Below are positions 1-7,517 of a stretch of 14,093 nucleotides of DNA, in pieces. The notes below the pieces were generated by a model that did no database searches, had not been told where the DNA came from, and saw nothing but the letters and a program-made list of their open reading frames with translations. The position numbers and the translations under genes were made by a program. The stretch's first letter is position 1. Each line of letters opens with the position of its first letter. Origin of the DNA: WTAW01 sp050115915 (lineage in GTDB: Bacteria > Acidobacteriota > Aminicenantia > Aminicenantales > Aminicenantaceae); NCBI GenBank assembly GCA_050115915.1, contig JASFPP010000095.1:1-14093 (forward strand), read 5' to 3'.

Positions 1-483
1 AAGGATAGAATCACGACAATGCTCACCCCGGGTAAGGACCCGTTGGGCACTGGGTATCATATTCTCCAATCAAAGATCGCGATCGGTTCGGGTGGGCTAT
101 TCGGGAAGGGATATGGTCAAGGAACACAGAGCCAACTCCAATTTTTACCCGCACGCCACACAGATTTTATATTTGCTGTTGTCGGGGAGGAACTGGGCTT
201 TATAGGAGTTGTTGTCATCGGGCTGTTTTATTTCTTGTTTCTGGCCAGGCTCTTTCAATCCGTTTCAAAATCGAGAGACCGGACTGGAGTGTATATCATT
301 TTTATGGTTGCTATGATGATCTCTTGCCATTTTTTTGTAAACGTGTTCATGACCATCGGGCTTTTCCCCATCGCTGGAATTCCCCTACCGTTGTTGAGTT
401 ACGGGGGTTCTTCGCTCTTGACCAACTATATCGCCGTATCGCTTGTGCTGAACGTCAAGATGCGCCGTTTCGTGAACATCTGA
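1..483 (+). CDS. rodA: Rod shape-determining protein RodA, C-terminal part (5' end outside window)
   Basis: SEDS-family peptidoglycan glycosyltransferase that polymerises lipid II in the inner membrane with PBP2 during cell elongation. The reading frame is open from base 1 (KDRITTMLTPG...), so the gene starts upstream and only the last 160 residues are present. Hallmarks are the KDPLGTGYH segment, IAIGSGGLFGKG, QGTQSQLQFLPARHTDFIF and the C-terminal GIPLPLLSYGGSS segment that ends SEDS proteins. The Asp of HTDFIF (window residue 55) corresponds to the Asp that, as I recall, is essential in Thermus and E. coli RodA. Three hydrophobic segments follow it. RodA is preferred over FtsW because of the DPLGxGYH and GTQSQLxFLP wording. 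The next gene begins 88 bp downstream on the same strand, an arrangement I recall from other bacteria where mre/rodA genes precede a TIGR03960 radical SAM gene. Confidence 0.95.
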   Translation, partial: KDRITTMLTPGKDPLGTGYHILQSKIAIGSGGLFGKGYGQGTQSQLQFLPARHTDFIFAVVGEELGFIGVVVIGLFYFLFLARLFQSVSKSRDRTGVYIIFMVAMMISCHFFVNVFMTIGLFPIAGIPLPLLSYGGSSLLTNYIAVSLVLNVKMRRFVNI

Positions 484-571
484 TCGTGAATCATCCAACT
501 TAGGGCTGGATTATTCATGTCAGCCTCAATGTTGCTTGGCGGGGGTGAAAATTGTAATATGAATTCCTACA

Positions 572-3130
572 ATGAAGATTTCCGGAGAATTGGAGAGAGC
601 CCTCAGAAATGTACAAAAGCCAGGTCGGTATGTTGGGGAAGAGTGGAATATCATTATCAAAGATCCCGATCGTGTCGCAACAAAGGTCGCTCTGGTTTTT
701 CCCGACCTCTATGAGATCGGGATGTCTCATATTGGGCAGAAGATTCTCTATTTTCTTTTGAATAGATCTGCGTCCGTGCTCGCCGAGCGTGTTTTTGCAC
801 CCTGGCCTGATTTTGAAAGAGAACTCCGTCAAAGGAATATCCCTCTTTTCTCTCTTGAGAATAGAATCCCCCTTTATGGATTCGATATCCTTGGTTTTTC
901 ACTCCTCTACGAGCTCAATTACACCAACATCTTGACAATCCTCGAGCTTGGAAAGATCCCTTTTTTTTCCTCTGAGAGGAATATGGATTTCCCGCTTGTC
1001 ATCGCAGGGGGGCCAGCGGCCTTCAACCCGGAGCCCGTTGCTGATTTCTTCGATCTGTTCCTCGTCGGCGATGGAGAGGAAGCTGTATTTGAAATTATAG
1101 ATAATTGGGTGGCCCTGAGGAGTAAATCGGATGATAAAGAGCTTGTATTTAAGGAGTTGGCGAAGATCGATGGTGTTTATGTTCCCTCATTGTACACGCC
1201 TTATTCTCCCGCCCGGTCTTCTTTAATGAGCGTGAAGCCAAAGGATGGGGCCCCCTCGAAGATCAGAAAAAGAGTGTTATCCTCCTTTTCCTCCATCCCT
1301 TTTCCAGAGAATATCATTGTTCCCAATATCCAAGTCGTGTTCGATCGTGTATCTGTGGAAGCGGAAAGGGGATGCCCTCAGAATTGTCGATTTTGTCAGG
1401 CCTCTCACCTTTACTTTCCATCCCGGGTGAAGAATCCGACCGATCTGGCACAAACCGTTATCAACAGTGTACATTCCACAGGATATGAAGATGCATCACT
1501 GTCGGCTCTATCCATAGGCGACTATCCGTACCTTGACCAAACTGTAACGGCTTTGATGGATGAATTCCAAGAACGACAGATTTCTCTGTCTGTGTCCTCC
1601 CTCAGGCCGAAGGGATTGTCGTCCGAGCTCGTGGAGAACATCCTCAGAGTGCGGAAGACGGGATTCACCCTTGTGCCTGAAGCGGGAACGGAAAGATTAC
1701 GTAGAGTCATCAATAAAAGTCTGGAAAATGAGGACATCTGGGAGGCCGTGCGAAACGCGTTTTCTCGAGGATGGCGGCTGCTTAAACTGTACTTTATGGT
1801 GGGACTTCCATCCGAAAGGGAAGAAGACCTCGAGGGGATCGTCGAATTGGTGAAAGAGATCATCCGGATAGGCTACAGGATCTTGAAAAAACCTCCCCAG
1901 ATAAACCTCAGCATATCATCGTTTATCCCCAAAGCCCATACGCCGTTCCAATGGGAAAAAATGGAAAGCGAGGATTGCCTTGTCAAGAAACATGCCTACA
2001 TAAAATCACGCTTGAAGAAATATTCCTTTATCCGGTTTAAAGAGCACAACCTGAAAAATGCGTTACTGGAGGCTGTATTTTCTCGGGGCGATAGGAGGCT
2101 GACGCCCATTGTCCTTCATGCCTGGCAAGCGGGTGCCCGTTTTGACAGCTGGAATGACCTCTTCCAGTTTTCCTGTTGGGTAGAGGCTTTTAAAGCCGCG
2201 AATATCGATTACCGTCTCTACCTGGGGAGCCTGAAAGAATCCGATGTGCTTCCCTGGGATCATATTGACACAGGTATTAAGAAATCATATCTCGCTGAAG
2301 AGTTGCACAGAGCGAAACAGGAGGTGACTACACCGAGATGTCTGGATAAATCGTGTGGAGAATGTCGAGGATGTTCTCTCGCACCTTTGTTGGTGAGGGA
2401 TTTTGAAGAAAAGGTCGAGAATTTGCAAAAAGAGTTTCCTGTCTTTGGCAAAAAGTCAGGAAGTGTTTCGAGATACCTGGCCTATTACAGCAAAACGGAC
2501 AGTGCAAAATATTTCTCCCACACGGATGTCAATAATATCATCCAGAGAGGTTTTCGAAGGGCTGGTATCCCCGTGTGTTTTACAAAAGGATTTCATCCGA
2601 AAATGATTGTTTCTTATCCTCCCGCTCTGCCATTGGGGATGGAGGGGAGGGAAGAGGTGGTCGAGTTTAGGTCAGATTACGATATTCCTCGAGATCAATT
2701 CGCCAAGCACATCAATGCCTATCTTCCTCCGGGAATCCGATTTTTAAAATTGGATCGATTGGAAAGTTTTACCCCCTCTTTGATCGAAAGGATTCAAAGC
2801 CTGGTTTATTCCATGGATCTGAGGGCGAATCAGGTCATGGAAAAAATCCAGAATTCTCGGGAGGGGAATAGGAAGGCCAGGTACGATGTTGAACGACGTG
2901 TTCAAAGCCTTGTGGACCGCACCATTGGAGAGAATAAGATTGGCGTAATGACTGATTTTTCTATGGACAGCAATAAACATCAACTCCTTTTGAACATAAA
3001 ATTCGACAAAAAAAAATTGGTTCGACCTCAAGATATCATCAGTGAAATTCTCGGCATCGCAAATCCTGTCTATGATATGGCCCGAGAAAAGATTGTCTTT
3101 AAAGATAAATTGACTTCATTTGAATATTGA
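572..3130 (+). CDS. TIGR03960-type B12-binding-like/radical SAM protein fused to a DUF2344 (TIGR03936) domain
   Basis: A protein of 852 residues whose reaction is not known to me. Residues about 15-200 form the conserved N-terminal region (KPGRYVGEEWN, FPDLYEIGMSHIG, IAGGPAAFNPEPVADFFD, VGDGEE) that resembles a cobalamin-binding domain. The radical SAM cluster motif CxxxCxxC is C268, C272, C275 in ERGCPQNCRFCQ. A later cluster, C590-x4-C595-x2-C598-x2-C601, could bind a second metal centre or zinc. From about residue 633 to the end the protein matches DUF2344 (YYSKTDSAKYFSHTD, GFHPKMIVSYPPALPLGME). In many genomes the two halves are one fused gene near rodA and RNase G/rplU. Here rodA precedes it, but an acyl-CoA dehydrogenase follows. 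The ATG at 572 is the first start in frame, because a TGA lies at 560. It has no well-spaced Shine-Dalgarno sequence. I infer a housekeeping role in RNA or cofactor modification; this is unproven. Confidence 0.92.
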   Translation: MKISGELERALRNVQKPGRYVGEEWNIIIKDPDRVATKVALVFPDLYEIGMSHIGQKILYFLLNRSASVLAERVFAPWPDFERELRQRNIPLFSLENRIPLYGFDILGFSLLYELNYTNILTILELGKIPFFSSERNMDFPLVIAGGPAAFNPEPVADFFDLFLVGDGEEAVFEIIDNWVALRSKSDDKELVFKELAKIDGVYVPSLYTPYSPARSSLMSVKPKDGAPSKIRKRVLSSFSSIPFPENIIVPNIQVVFDRVSVEAERGCPQNCRFCQASHLYFPSRVKNPTDLAQTVINSVHSTGYEDASLSALSIGDYPYLDQTVTALMDEFQERQISLSVSSLRPKGLSSELVENILRVRKTGFTLVPEAGTERLRRVINKSLENEDIWEAVRNAFSRGWRLLKLYFMVGLPSEREEDLEGIVELVKEIIRIGYRILKKPPQINLSISSFIPKAHTPFQWEKMESEDCLVKKHAYIKSRLKKYSFIRFKEHNLKNALLEAVFSRGDRRLTPIVLHAWQAGARFDSWNDLFQFSCWVEAFKAANIDYRLYLGSLKESDVLPWDHIDTGIKKSYLAEELHRAKQEVTTPRCLDKSCGECRGCSLAPLLVRDFEEKVENLQKEFPVFGKKSGSVSRYLAYYSKTDSAKYFSHTDVNNIIQRGFRRAGIPVCFTKGFHPKMIVSYPPALPLGMEGREEVVEFRSDYDIPRDQFAKHINAYLPPGIRFLKLDRLESFTPSLIERIQSLVYSMDLRANQVMEKIQNSREGNRKARYDVERRVQSLVDRTIGENKIGVMTDFSMDSNKHQLLLNIKFDKKKLVRPQDIISEILGIANPVYDMAREKIVFKDKLTSFEY

Positions 3131-3186
3131 AGTATAAACTTAGATTGCTATTCTGGAAGAATGAAGTAAATATTTCCATTTCTTTT

Positions 3187-3219
3187 TTGCAAAAAGTATC
3201 GACATTATTTATGAATAAT
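3187..3219 (+). promoter_or_regulatory. Putative promoter with overlapping dyad upstream of the acyl-CoA dehydrogenase
   Basis: TTGCAA (3187-3192), a 17-bp spacer and TATGAA (3210-3215) form a plausible sigma-70-type promoter. A perfect inverted repeat, ATTATT-TATG-AATAAT (3204-3219), covers the -10 region and could be a repressor site. The start of the downstream gene at 3249 leaves a leader of about 27 bases carrying a strong GAAGGAGG-type ribosome binding site. The assignment rests on pattern only. Confidence 0.4.
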
Positions 3220-3248
3220 CCAAGAAAATCGTACTGAAGGAGGAAAAC

Positions 3249-4400
3249 ATGATAGATTTCAGTCTGACTGAAGAACAAAAAGCTCTTCAAGACATGGCGC
3301 GAGAATTCGCCTTAAAAGAAATGAGACCTAACGCCGCCAAGTATGATAAAGGAGATGAATTCTCTGAGGATGTCATGCAGAAGGCGTTCGAAGTGGGTTT
3401 TCTCACCTGCACAATCCCCGCAGAATATGGTGGCGGGGGATTGAGTGATATAGACACGGTCATCATCAGCGAGGAATTGGCGGCCGGATGTGCAGGCATG
3501 TATACAACTATGATGGTCAATGCTTTGGCCTATACGCCAATTATTCTTTTTGGCTCGGAAGAACAAAAGAAAAAATACCTCACTCCTCAGACACAAAAGA
3601 TGTCCTTTGCGGCTTTCTGTCTTACAGAAAGGGAGGCAGGTTCTGATGCAGGATCGCTAAAAACGAAAGCGAAAAAAGTAGGGGATGAATATATTATCAA
3701 TGGAGCGAAATGTTTCATCTCCAATGCAGCGATCGCCAGTCTGTATGTCGTCTTCGCTCTGACAGACCCTGATAAAGGAGCCCGTGGAATGAGTGCTTTT
3801 ATCGTCCCCCGTGATACGCCTGGGCTGAGTATCGGGAAGGAAGAGGACAAGATGGGACACCGGGCCTCCAACACGGCAGAGGTAATTTTTGAGGATGTCA
3901 AGGTTCCTGCAGAGAATTTGCTGAGCAAAGAGGGAAAGGGTTTTATTATAGCGCTCAAAACTCTGGACAAGACAAGAGCCCCTGTGGGAGCAGCCGGTGT
4001 TGGCGTGGCAAGAACAGCTCTTGAGTATGCCGTTGAATATTCCAAGACTCGAATACAATTCGGGAAACCTATCGCTCTTTTCCAGAACAATGCATTCAAG
4101 ATCGCCCAGATGGCCCTGGAGATCAATGCCGCAAGACACCTGGTCTGGCATGCGGCCTGGCTGATGGACGAGGGAAAACCCTGCGGAAAAGAATCAGCAA
4201 TGGCCAAAGCCTATGGTTCGGATGTCGCCATGCGTGTAACCACAGAAGCTGTCCAAATACTCGGTGGATACGGTTATATGAGAGACTATCCGATGGAAAA
4301 GCTCATGAGAGATGCCAAGCTTCTTCAGATCTATGAAGGGACCAACGAGATCCAGAGGCTGGTCATCTCGAGAGAAGTTATCGGGCCGATCAAATCTTGA
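3249..4400 (+). CDS. Acyl-CoA dehydrogenase (short/medium-chain type)
   Basis: FAD-dependent acyl-CoA dehydrogenase of 383 residues, the normal length for soluble short-chain/butyryl-CoA-type enzymes. It oxidises acyl-CoA to trans-2-enoyl-CoA and passes electrons to ETF. The N-terminal helical domain starts MIDFSLTEEQKALQ. The family signature is CLTEREAGSDAGS (residues 124-136) and the C-terminal signature is QILGGYGYMRDYPMEKLMRD. The likely catalytic base is E363 in IYEGTNEIQR, the position used by short- and medium-chain enzymes. The start is set by GAAGGAGG 6-7 bases before the ATG. No etfAB, enoyl-CoA hydratase or thiolase is nearby, so the substrate (butyryl-, branched-chain or other acyl-CoA) cannot be assigned. 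The stop codon lies 3 bp from the stop of the convergent thioredoxin-like gene. Confidence 0.95.
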   Translation: MIDFSLTEEQKALQDMAREFALKEMRPNAAKYDKGDEFSEDVMQKAFEVGFLTCTIPAEYGGGGLSDIDTVIISEELAAGCAGMYTTMMVNALAYTPIILFGSEEQKKKYLTPQTQKMSFAAFCLTEREAGSDAGSLKTKAKKVGDEYIINGAKCFISNAAIASLYVVFALTDPDKGARGMSAFIVPRDTPGLSIGKEEDKMGHRASNTAEVIFEDVKVPAENLLSKEGKGFIIALKTLDKTRAPVGAAGVGVARTALEYAVEYSKTRIQFGKPIALFQNNAFKIAQMALEINAARHLVWHAAWLMDEGKPCGKESAMAKAYGSDVAMRVTTEAVQILGGYGYMRDYPMEKLMRDAKLLQIYEGTNEIQRLVISREVIGPIKS

Positions 4401-4403
4401 TCG

Positions 4404-4874
4404 TTACTGCTTGAGGATATCGAGGAGGTCCTGTTCGATCGACTTTTTCGGGATCTCAATAATCCTTCCCATCTCCTTACCATCCACACGGACGATAAAA
4501 GTGGGCACTTTTTGGATGTCTTTACCTTCGATGTAGGGTGATCTTGCCTCTTTAATCCTTGGTATTCCGATATAAGTCGAGAAAAAGTGGGGATTGCCCA
4601 ACATATCCATAACTTTGAAGTATTCGCTGACATGTTTTTTGCTGTCTTTGCACCATGTTCCCAGCACAACTTCGATGGCGACAGGATGAGAGATGGCCTT
4701 CAGCTTCATAAGGGCTTCTTCATCGGGCGAGTAAGAGGCGATAACCTCTCCCCAGTCGGGAAAATTTTGAAGGATTTCCTCTTTTGTGATATCACCGAGG
4801 AGTTCTGTACCCCCACAGAGAGACAGGGATGCTCCAAGAAAAATAAGTGCATAGATGAGAGTATTTTTTTTCAT
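4404..4874 (-). CDS. Exported thioredoxin-like protein with a CxxS active site
   Basis: A 156-residue protein with an N-terminal signal sequence (MKKNTLIYALIFLGASLSLC). C20 could be a lipobox cysteine, although Leu at -1 is atypical, so lipoprotein status is uncertain. The mature part is a compact thioredoxin fold: VVLGTWCKDSKKH at residues 69-81 and a VPTF segment with the expected cis-proline (P124). The active site reads C75-K-D-S78, so the resolving cysteine is replaced by serine. This CxDS type is familiar from a family of secreted thioredoxin-like proteins of uncertain function. A monothiol site fits binding, isomerase or glutathione-like chemistry better than dithiol reduction. It lies 37 bp downstream of exbD on the same strand and is probably co-transcribed. 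The Shine-Dalgarno sequence is weak. An envelope role is inferred from the signal sequence and the neighbour. Confidence 0.8.
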   Translation of the reverse strand: MKKNTLIYALIFLGASLSLCGGTELLGDITKEEILQNFPDWGEVIASYSPDEEALMKLKAISHPVAIEVVLGTWCKDSKKHVSEYFKVMDMLGNPHFFSTYIGIPRIKEARSPYIEGKDIQKVPTFIVRVDGKEMGRIIEIPKKSIEQDLLDILKQ

Positions 4875-4911
4875 GGGATTCGTTTTTGCCTTGTGACTTA
4901 CAGAGTCTGTT

Positions 4912-5307
4912 CTAGGTTACGTCTTCTTCTGTAAAATATTCGGGGATGATTCCAGTGACCTCTACGCCGGCACCCTTCGCAATATCGATAAGGTCAACGA
5001 CACTGGCATAGGGAACCTTTGCATCGGCTCTGATAAATATCGTCTTGTCTTGTCTGGTGGAGTAGAGGTTTCTCAGACGGCCTGGAAGCATTTCCAAAGA
5101 TATCTGCTCCTGATTGATCATTACGCTCATGTTTTTTTTCAGAGTCAGAACGATCAGTCCTTGAGGTGTTGCACTCGTATCCGCTGTGGTTTCGGGAAGT
5201 TTGATATCTATACCCTTCTGTACCATGGGAGTGATAACCATGAAGATGATGAGCAGCACGAGTAAGACATCGCACAAAGGAACGACATTGGGCTCAGCTC
5301 TTGCCAT
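4912..5307 (-). CDS. exbD: ExbD/TolR-family biopolymer transport protein
   Basis: A 131-residue inner-membrane protein of the proton-motive-force-driven ExbBD/TolQR motor class. The short cytoplasmic N-terminus (MARAEPNVVPL) leads into one transmembrane helix, CDVLLVLLIIFMVITPMV, carrying the conserved essential Asp (D13). A periplasmic domain with the usual LTLKKN...V.INQE pattern follows, and then IFIRADAKVPYASVVDLIDIAKGAGV. The start at 5307 is supported by AAGGAGG 5-6 bases upstream on the minus strand. It is the first gene after a strong promoter and is followed by the thioredoxin-like gene. ExbD normally works with ExbB (MotA/TolQ/ExbB family) and a TonB/TolA-like partner; neither is in this window. 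The partner must be encoded elsewhere, or this copy is an auxiliary ExbD. ExbD is preferred over TolR only on general resemblance. Confidence 0.92.
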   Translation of the reverse strand: MARAEPNVVPLCDVLLVLLIIFMVITPMVQKGIDIKLPETTADTSATPQGLIVLTLKKNMSVMINQEQISLEMLPGRLRNLYSTRQDKTIFIRADAKVPYASVVDLIDIAKGAGVEVTGIIPEYFTEEDVT

Positions 5308-5342
5308 TATTGCCTCCTTGTATTCACTGTAATCGGCAGATT

Positions 5343-5372
5343 ATTTTAGAATAATTCTCTTGGTTTTGTCAA
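5343..5372 (-). promoter_or_regulatory. Strong putative promoter for exbD-thioredoxin with a dyad in its spacer
   Basis: On the minus strand TTGACA (5372-5367, perfect -35) is separated by 18 bp from TAAAAT (5348-5343, 5 of 6). An inverted repeat, AGAAT-A-ATTCT (5348-5358), lies in the spacer and touches the -10 box, where a repressor could bind. The leader to the exbD start at 5307 is about 30 bases. Confidence 0.6.
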
Positions 5373-5380
5373 TCTGTGAA

Positions 5381-5409
5381 TTGATTTTTTATTTTTATCG
5401 ATATATTCT
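5381..5409 (+). promoter_or_regulatory. Putative promoter for the TIGR04076-family gene
   Basis: TTGATT (5381-5386), 17 bp, TATTCT (5404-5409); an overlapping TATATT at 5402-5407 is an alternative -10. The start codon is at 5430, so the leader would be very short but would still contain the GGAGG at 5421-5425. It diverges from the exbD promoter, and the two -35 boxes are under 15 bp apart. Confidence 0.4.
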
Positions 5410-5429
5410 AGTGATGAAGAGGAGGACAT

Positions 5430-5699
5430 ATGAGGGAATTAAAAGTTGAAGTGGTCGGTGTTAAGGAGAGATGTGGAGCCAAGCACAAAGCTGGGGATGT
5501 GTTCTTTATTCGAGGAGAGGGGACGATAGAGATTCCTTCCGGGAAAAAAGTCTGTATTTTTGCGCTCAACAGCCTCTTCCCTTTTTTGACGACCAAGCAG
5601 AGGGAGGATGAGCTTCCTCATGACGACTGGATTGCCGAGACAGAGACTCTTTGTTGTCCGGACCCCAAAGGAGTCGTGTTCGAGGTCACGCCTCTTTGA
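5430..5699 (+). CDS. TIGR04076-family small protein
   Basis: An 89-residue soluble protein resembling the TIGR04076 family, whose function is not known to me. Matching features are an N-terminal strand (MRELKVEVVGVKERC), the CGAKHKAGDVFFI segment (C15), a central IEIPSGKKVCIFALNSLFPFL block and a C-terminal CCPDPKGVVFEVTPL. In this family the cysteines around CGxxHxxGD and CPDP are the most conserved parts, which suggests a metal or redox role, but that is inference. The start is clear: GAGGAGG lies 5-7 bases before the ATG. It stands alone on the + strand, divergent from exbD and convergent with cstA, and a weak hairpin follows the gene. Confidence 0.8.
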   Translation: MRELKVEVVGVKERCGAKHKAGDVFFIRGEGTIEIPSGKKVCIFALNSLFPFLTTKQREDELPHDDWIAETETLCCPDPKGVVFEVTPL

Positions 5700-5718
5700 T
5701 CGCTAGTTATTGAACGGA

Positions 5719-5745
5719 AAGTCCGGATCTGGGCTTGTATTTTTT
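5719..5745 (+). terminator. Possible rho-independent terminator after the TIGR04076-family gene
   Basis: A six-pair stem, AAGTCC (5719-5724) with GGGCTT (5731-5736) and one G-T pair, has a six-base loop. It is followed after a short spacer by TATTTTTT (5738-5745). The stem is short, so it would be a modest terminator. It sits 20 bases after the stop codon in the convergent gap before cstA. Confidence 0.4.
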
Positions 5746-5811
5746 GCCTCTCCTTGAAGGATTGTCTTAAAGTCGGGCGGATGCCGGGATTGGAGTCTTG
5801 TTTTATTATCT

Positions 5812-7458
5812 TTAGCGAACAAACAGGATGAAGCGTGCATCGTAGACTATGATGAGAGCGAGAAGAATAAGGATAACGCTCACGCCGCCGAGAAGATAAC
5901 TCCCTGCCTTGAAAAAGTTATACCCTTGAAAGACTAGCGCTGCCAGCGTGGTGATCAGCATAAAATACGCTGGGTATAGCGTGAACTTTGTGGGGCGTTT
6001 AATGCCAACCAGGTAGGAGGACACAACGATGAGTGCCAGTGCCGCCACAAGCTGGTTCGATGCGCCGAACACAGGCCATATCGCTTTGTAGCCCTCTGTT
6101 ACTCCCAGGAGAGCGGCAAAAACAAGGATTATCGCCGATGCGATCCATCTGTTGTTGAACAGGTGGATTTTTTTGCCGGTCAATTCAGAAAAAATGAAGC
6201 GGCCCAAACGAGTCCCTGTATCGAGTGTGGTGAGCACGAACGCGTTGAGCATGACCATTCCGAAAAAAGATCCGAGAACGAGAGTGATTCCCGGAAGTGA
6301 AGATGTGAGCGTCCCGTATCCTGTGGCGAACGCTCTGATCGGGTCTCCCACCTGTGTCATCAAATAGTGATAACCCAACGGATTCTCGGCCGCGGAGGGA
6401 TCCCAAACAAGAGCTGCTGCGGCGATAAAGATGACCAATCCTGCCAGTACAGCTTCTGTGATCATCCCCCCGAAACCGACGAGCTTTCCGGCGGTTTCAT
6501 CCGGCAGCTGTTTAGCCGTGGTCCCCCCTGCCACTACGGAATGGAAGCCTGATATTGCGCCGCACGCAATGATCACGAAGAGCATGGGCCATAAGGGACC
6601 TCCCTTGCTGGTGAATGAAACGAACGCAGGAGCAGTAATGGAAGGGTGGGCAATGATCAATCCAGCGTAGCCGATGGCCAGTCCGATAAAAAGAATCCAA
6701 GTGCTGATATAATCGCGTGGGCGCAGGAGGAACCAGACAGGTAAAGATGAGGCAAAAAGACTGTAGATGATCAGAACAAAAAACCAGAAATTTTGCGCGC
6801 TTAAGCCGAGAAATTGTGTGGGGAGTTCGATTGGATACATCTTTCCGATATAGATAAGCGCAAAAAGGATCAATAGCGAAACCAGAGTTGCGGCAACAAT
6901 ATTGAAGTTCTGTTTATTGATGAGCCATCCGAAGACCATGGCTATAAGAACCAATCCGAAGGTTGGGATGACGATCTCCGGCTGAGAGACCAGAGTGCGG
7001 GATGCCACGACCGCAAAAACGGCGATGACAAGAGCCAATGCGAACCAGAGGAACAGAGAAAAGATCACGCGTGTTCGCCGACCGAGTGTTTTTTCCGATA
7101 TGTCGGCTAAGGATCTGCCTTTATTCTGGACCGAGGTCATTAAAGACGTGTAATCGTGGACAGCTCCAAGAAAAACACTGCCTATGGCCACCCAAAGAAG
7201 TGCCCCCAGCCAGCCGAAATAGAGGACTCCCAAAAGAGGCCCTAAGATCGGTCCGGCTCCCGCAATCGATGAGAAATGGTGGCCGAAAAGCACGGTTTTT
7301 TTGGCGGGCGAATAGTCGATCCCGTCATTTATGTCTCGGGCGGGTGTGATCCGCTCCCCATCGGCCTGGACGACTCTTTTCTCGAGAAATTTTCCGTATA
7401 TTCTGTATCCCGAATACAGCCAGAGGATGAGCACGAACGCGATAATCAAAGTATTCAT
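5812..7458 (-). CDS. cstA: CstA-family carbon starvation protein (peptide/pyruvate transporter)
   Basis: A 548-residue polytopic inner-membrane protein of the CstA family. Members have been linked to peptide uptake during carbon starvation and, for E. coli CstA/BtsT, to pyruvate import. Diagnostic stretches are GHHFSSIAGAGPILGP near residue 60, AVHDYTSLMTSVQNKGRSLADI near 100, CGAISGFHSVVAGGTTAKQLPDE near 310 and MLNAFVLTTLDTGTRLGRF near 405. It belongs to the shorter branch of the family; E. coli CstA is about 700 residues, and the hydrophilic C-terminal extension is missing here. It lies 59 bp downstream of an OPT peptide transporter on the same strand, and no clear terminator separates them. 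The Shine-Dalgarno sequence is weak (AATAAG before the ATG), which fits translation from a shared transcript. Substrate is unproven; the neighbour favours peptides. Confidence 0.93.
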   Translation of the reverse strand: MNTLIIAFVLILWLYSGYRIYGKFLEKRVVQADGERITPARDINDGIDYSPAKKTVLFGHHFSSIAGAGPILGPLLGVLYFGWLGALLWVAIGSVFLGAVHDYTSLMTSVQNKGRSLADISEKTLGRRTRVIFSLFLWFALALVIAVFAVVASRTLVSQPEIVIPTFGLVLIAMVFGWLINKQNFNIVAATLVSLLILFALIYIGKMYPIELPTQFLGLSAQNFWFFVLIIYSLFASSLPVWFLLRPRDYISTWILFIGLAIGYAGLIIAHPSITAPAFVSFTSKGGPLWPMLFVIIACGAISGFHSVVAGGTTAKQLPDETAGKLVGFGGMITEAVLAGLVIFIAAAALVWDPSAAENPLGYHYLMTQVGDPIRAFATGYGTLTSSLPGITLVLGSFFGMVMLNAFVLTTLDTGTRLGRFIFSELTGKKIHLFNNRWIASAIILVFAALLGVTEGYKAIWPVFGASNQLVAALALIVVSSYLVGIKRPTKFTLYPAYFMLITTLAALVFQGYNFFKAGSYLLGGVSVILILLALIIVYDARFILFVR

Positions 7459-7517
7459 AGCTTATTTTTATGATGCAGGTAGTGGCGAATCAAGAATCGA
7501 CATTTTTGTTGAACAGG

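Noticed and set aside
503..526. Hairpin GGGCTG/CAGCCT after rodA as a terminator
   Set aside because: It has a twelve-base loop and no T-run behind it, so it would not act as a rho-independent terminator.
517..714. Short + strand ORF overlapping the start of the radical SAM gene
   Set aside because: It lies in another frame over the conserved N-terminus of the radical SAM protein and has no recognisable sequence; kept only as part of the start-site question.
3587..4207. 206-codon minus-strand ORF
   Set aside because: Exactly antisense to the acyl-CoA dehydrogenase, with a low-complexity Ser/Ala/Pro composition typical of antisense frames and no ribosome site.
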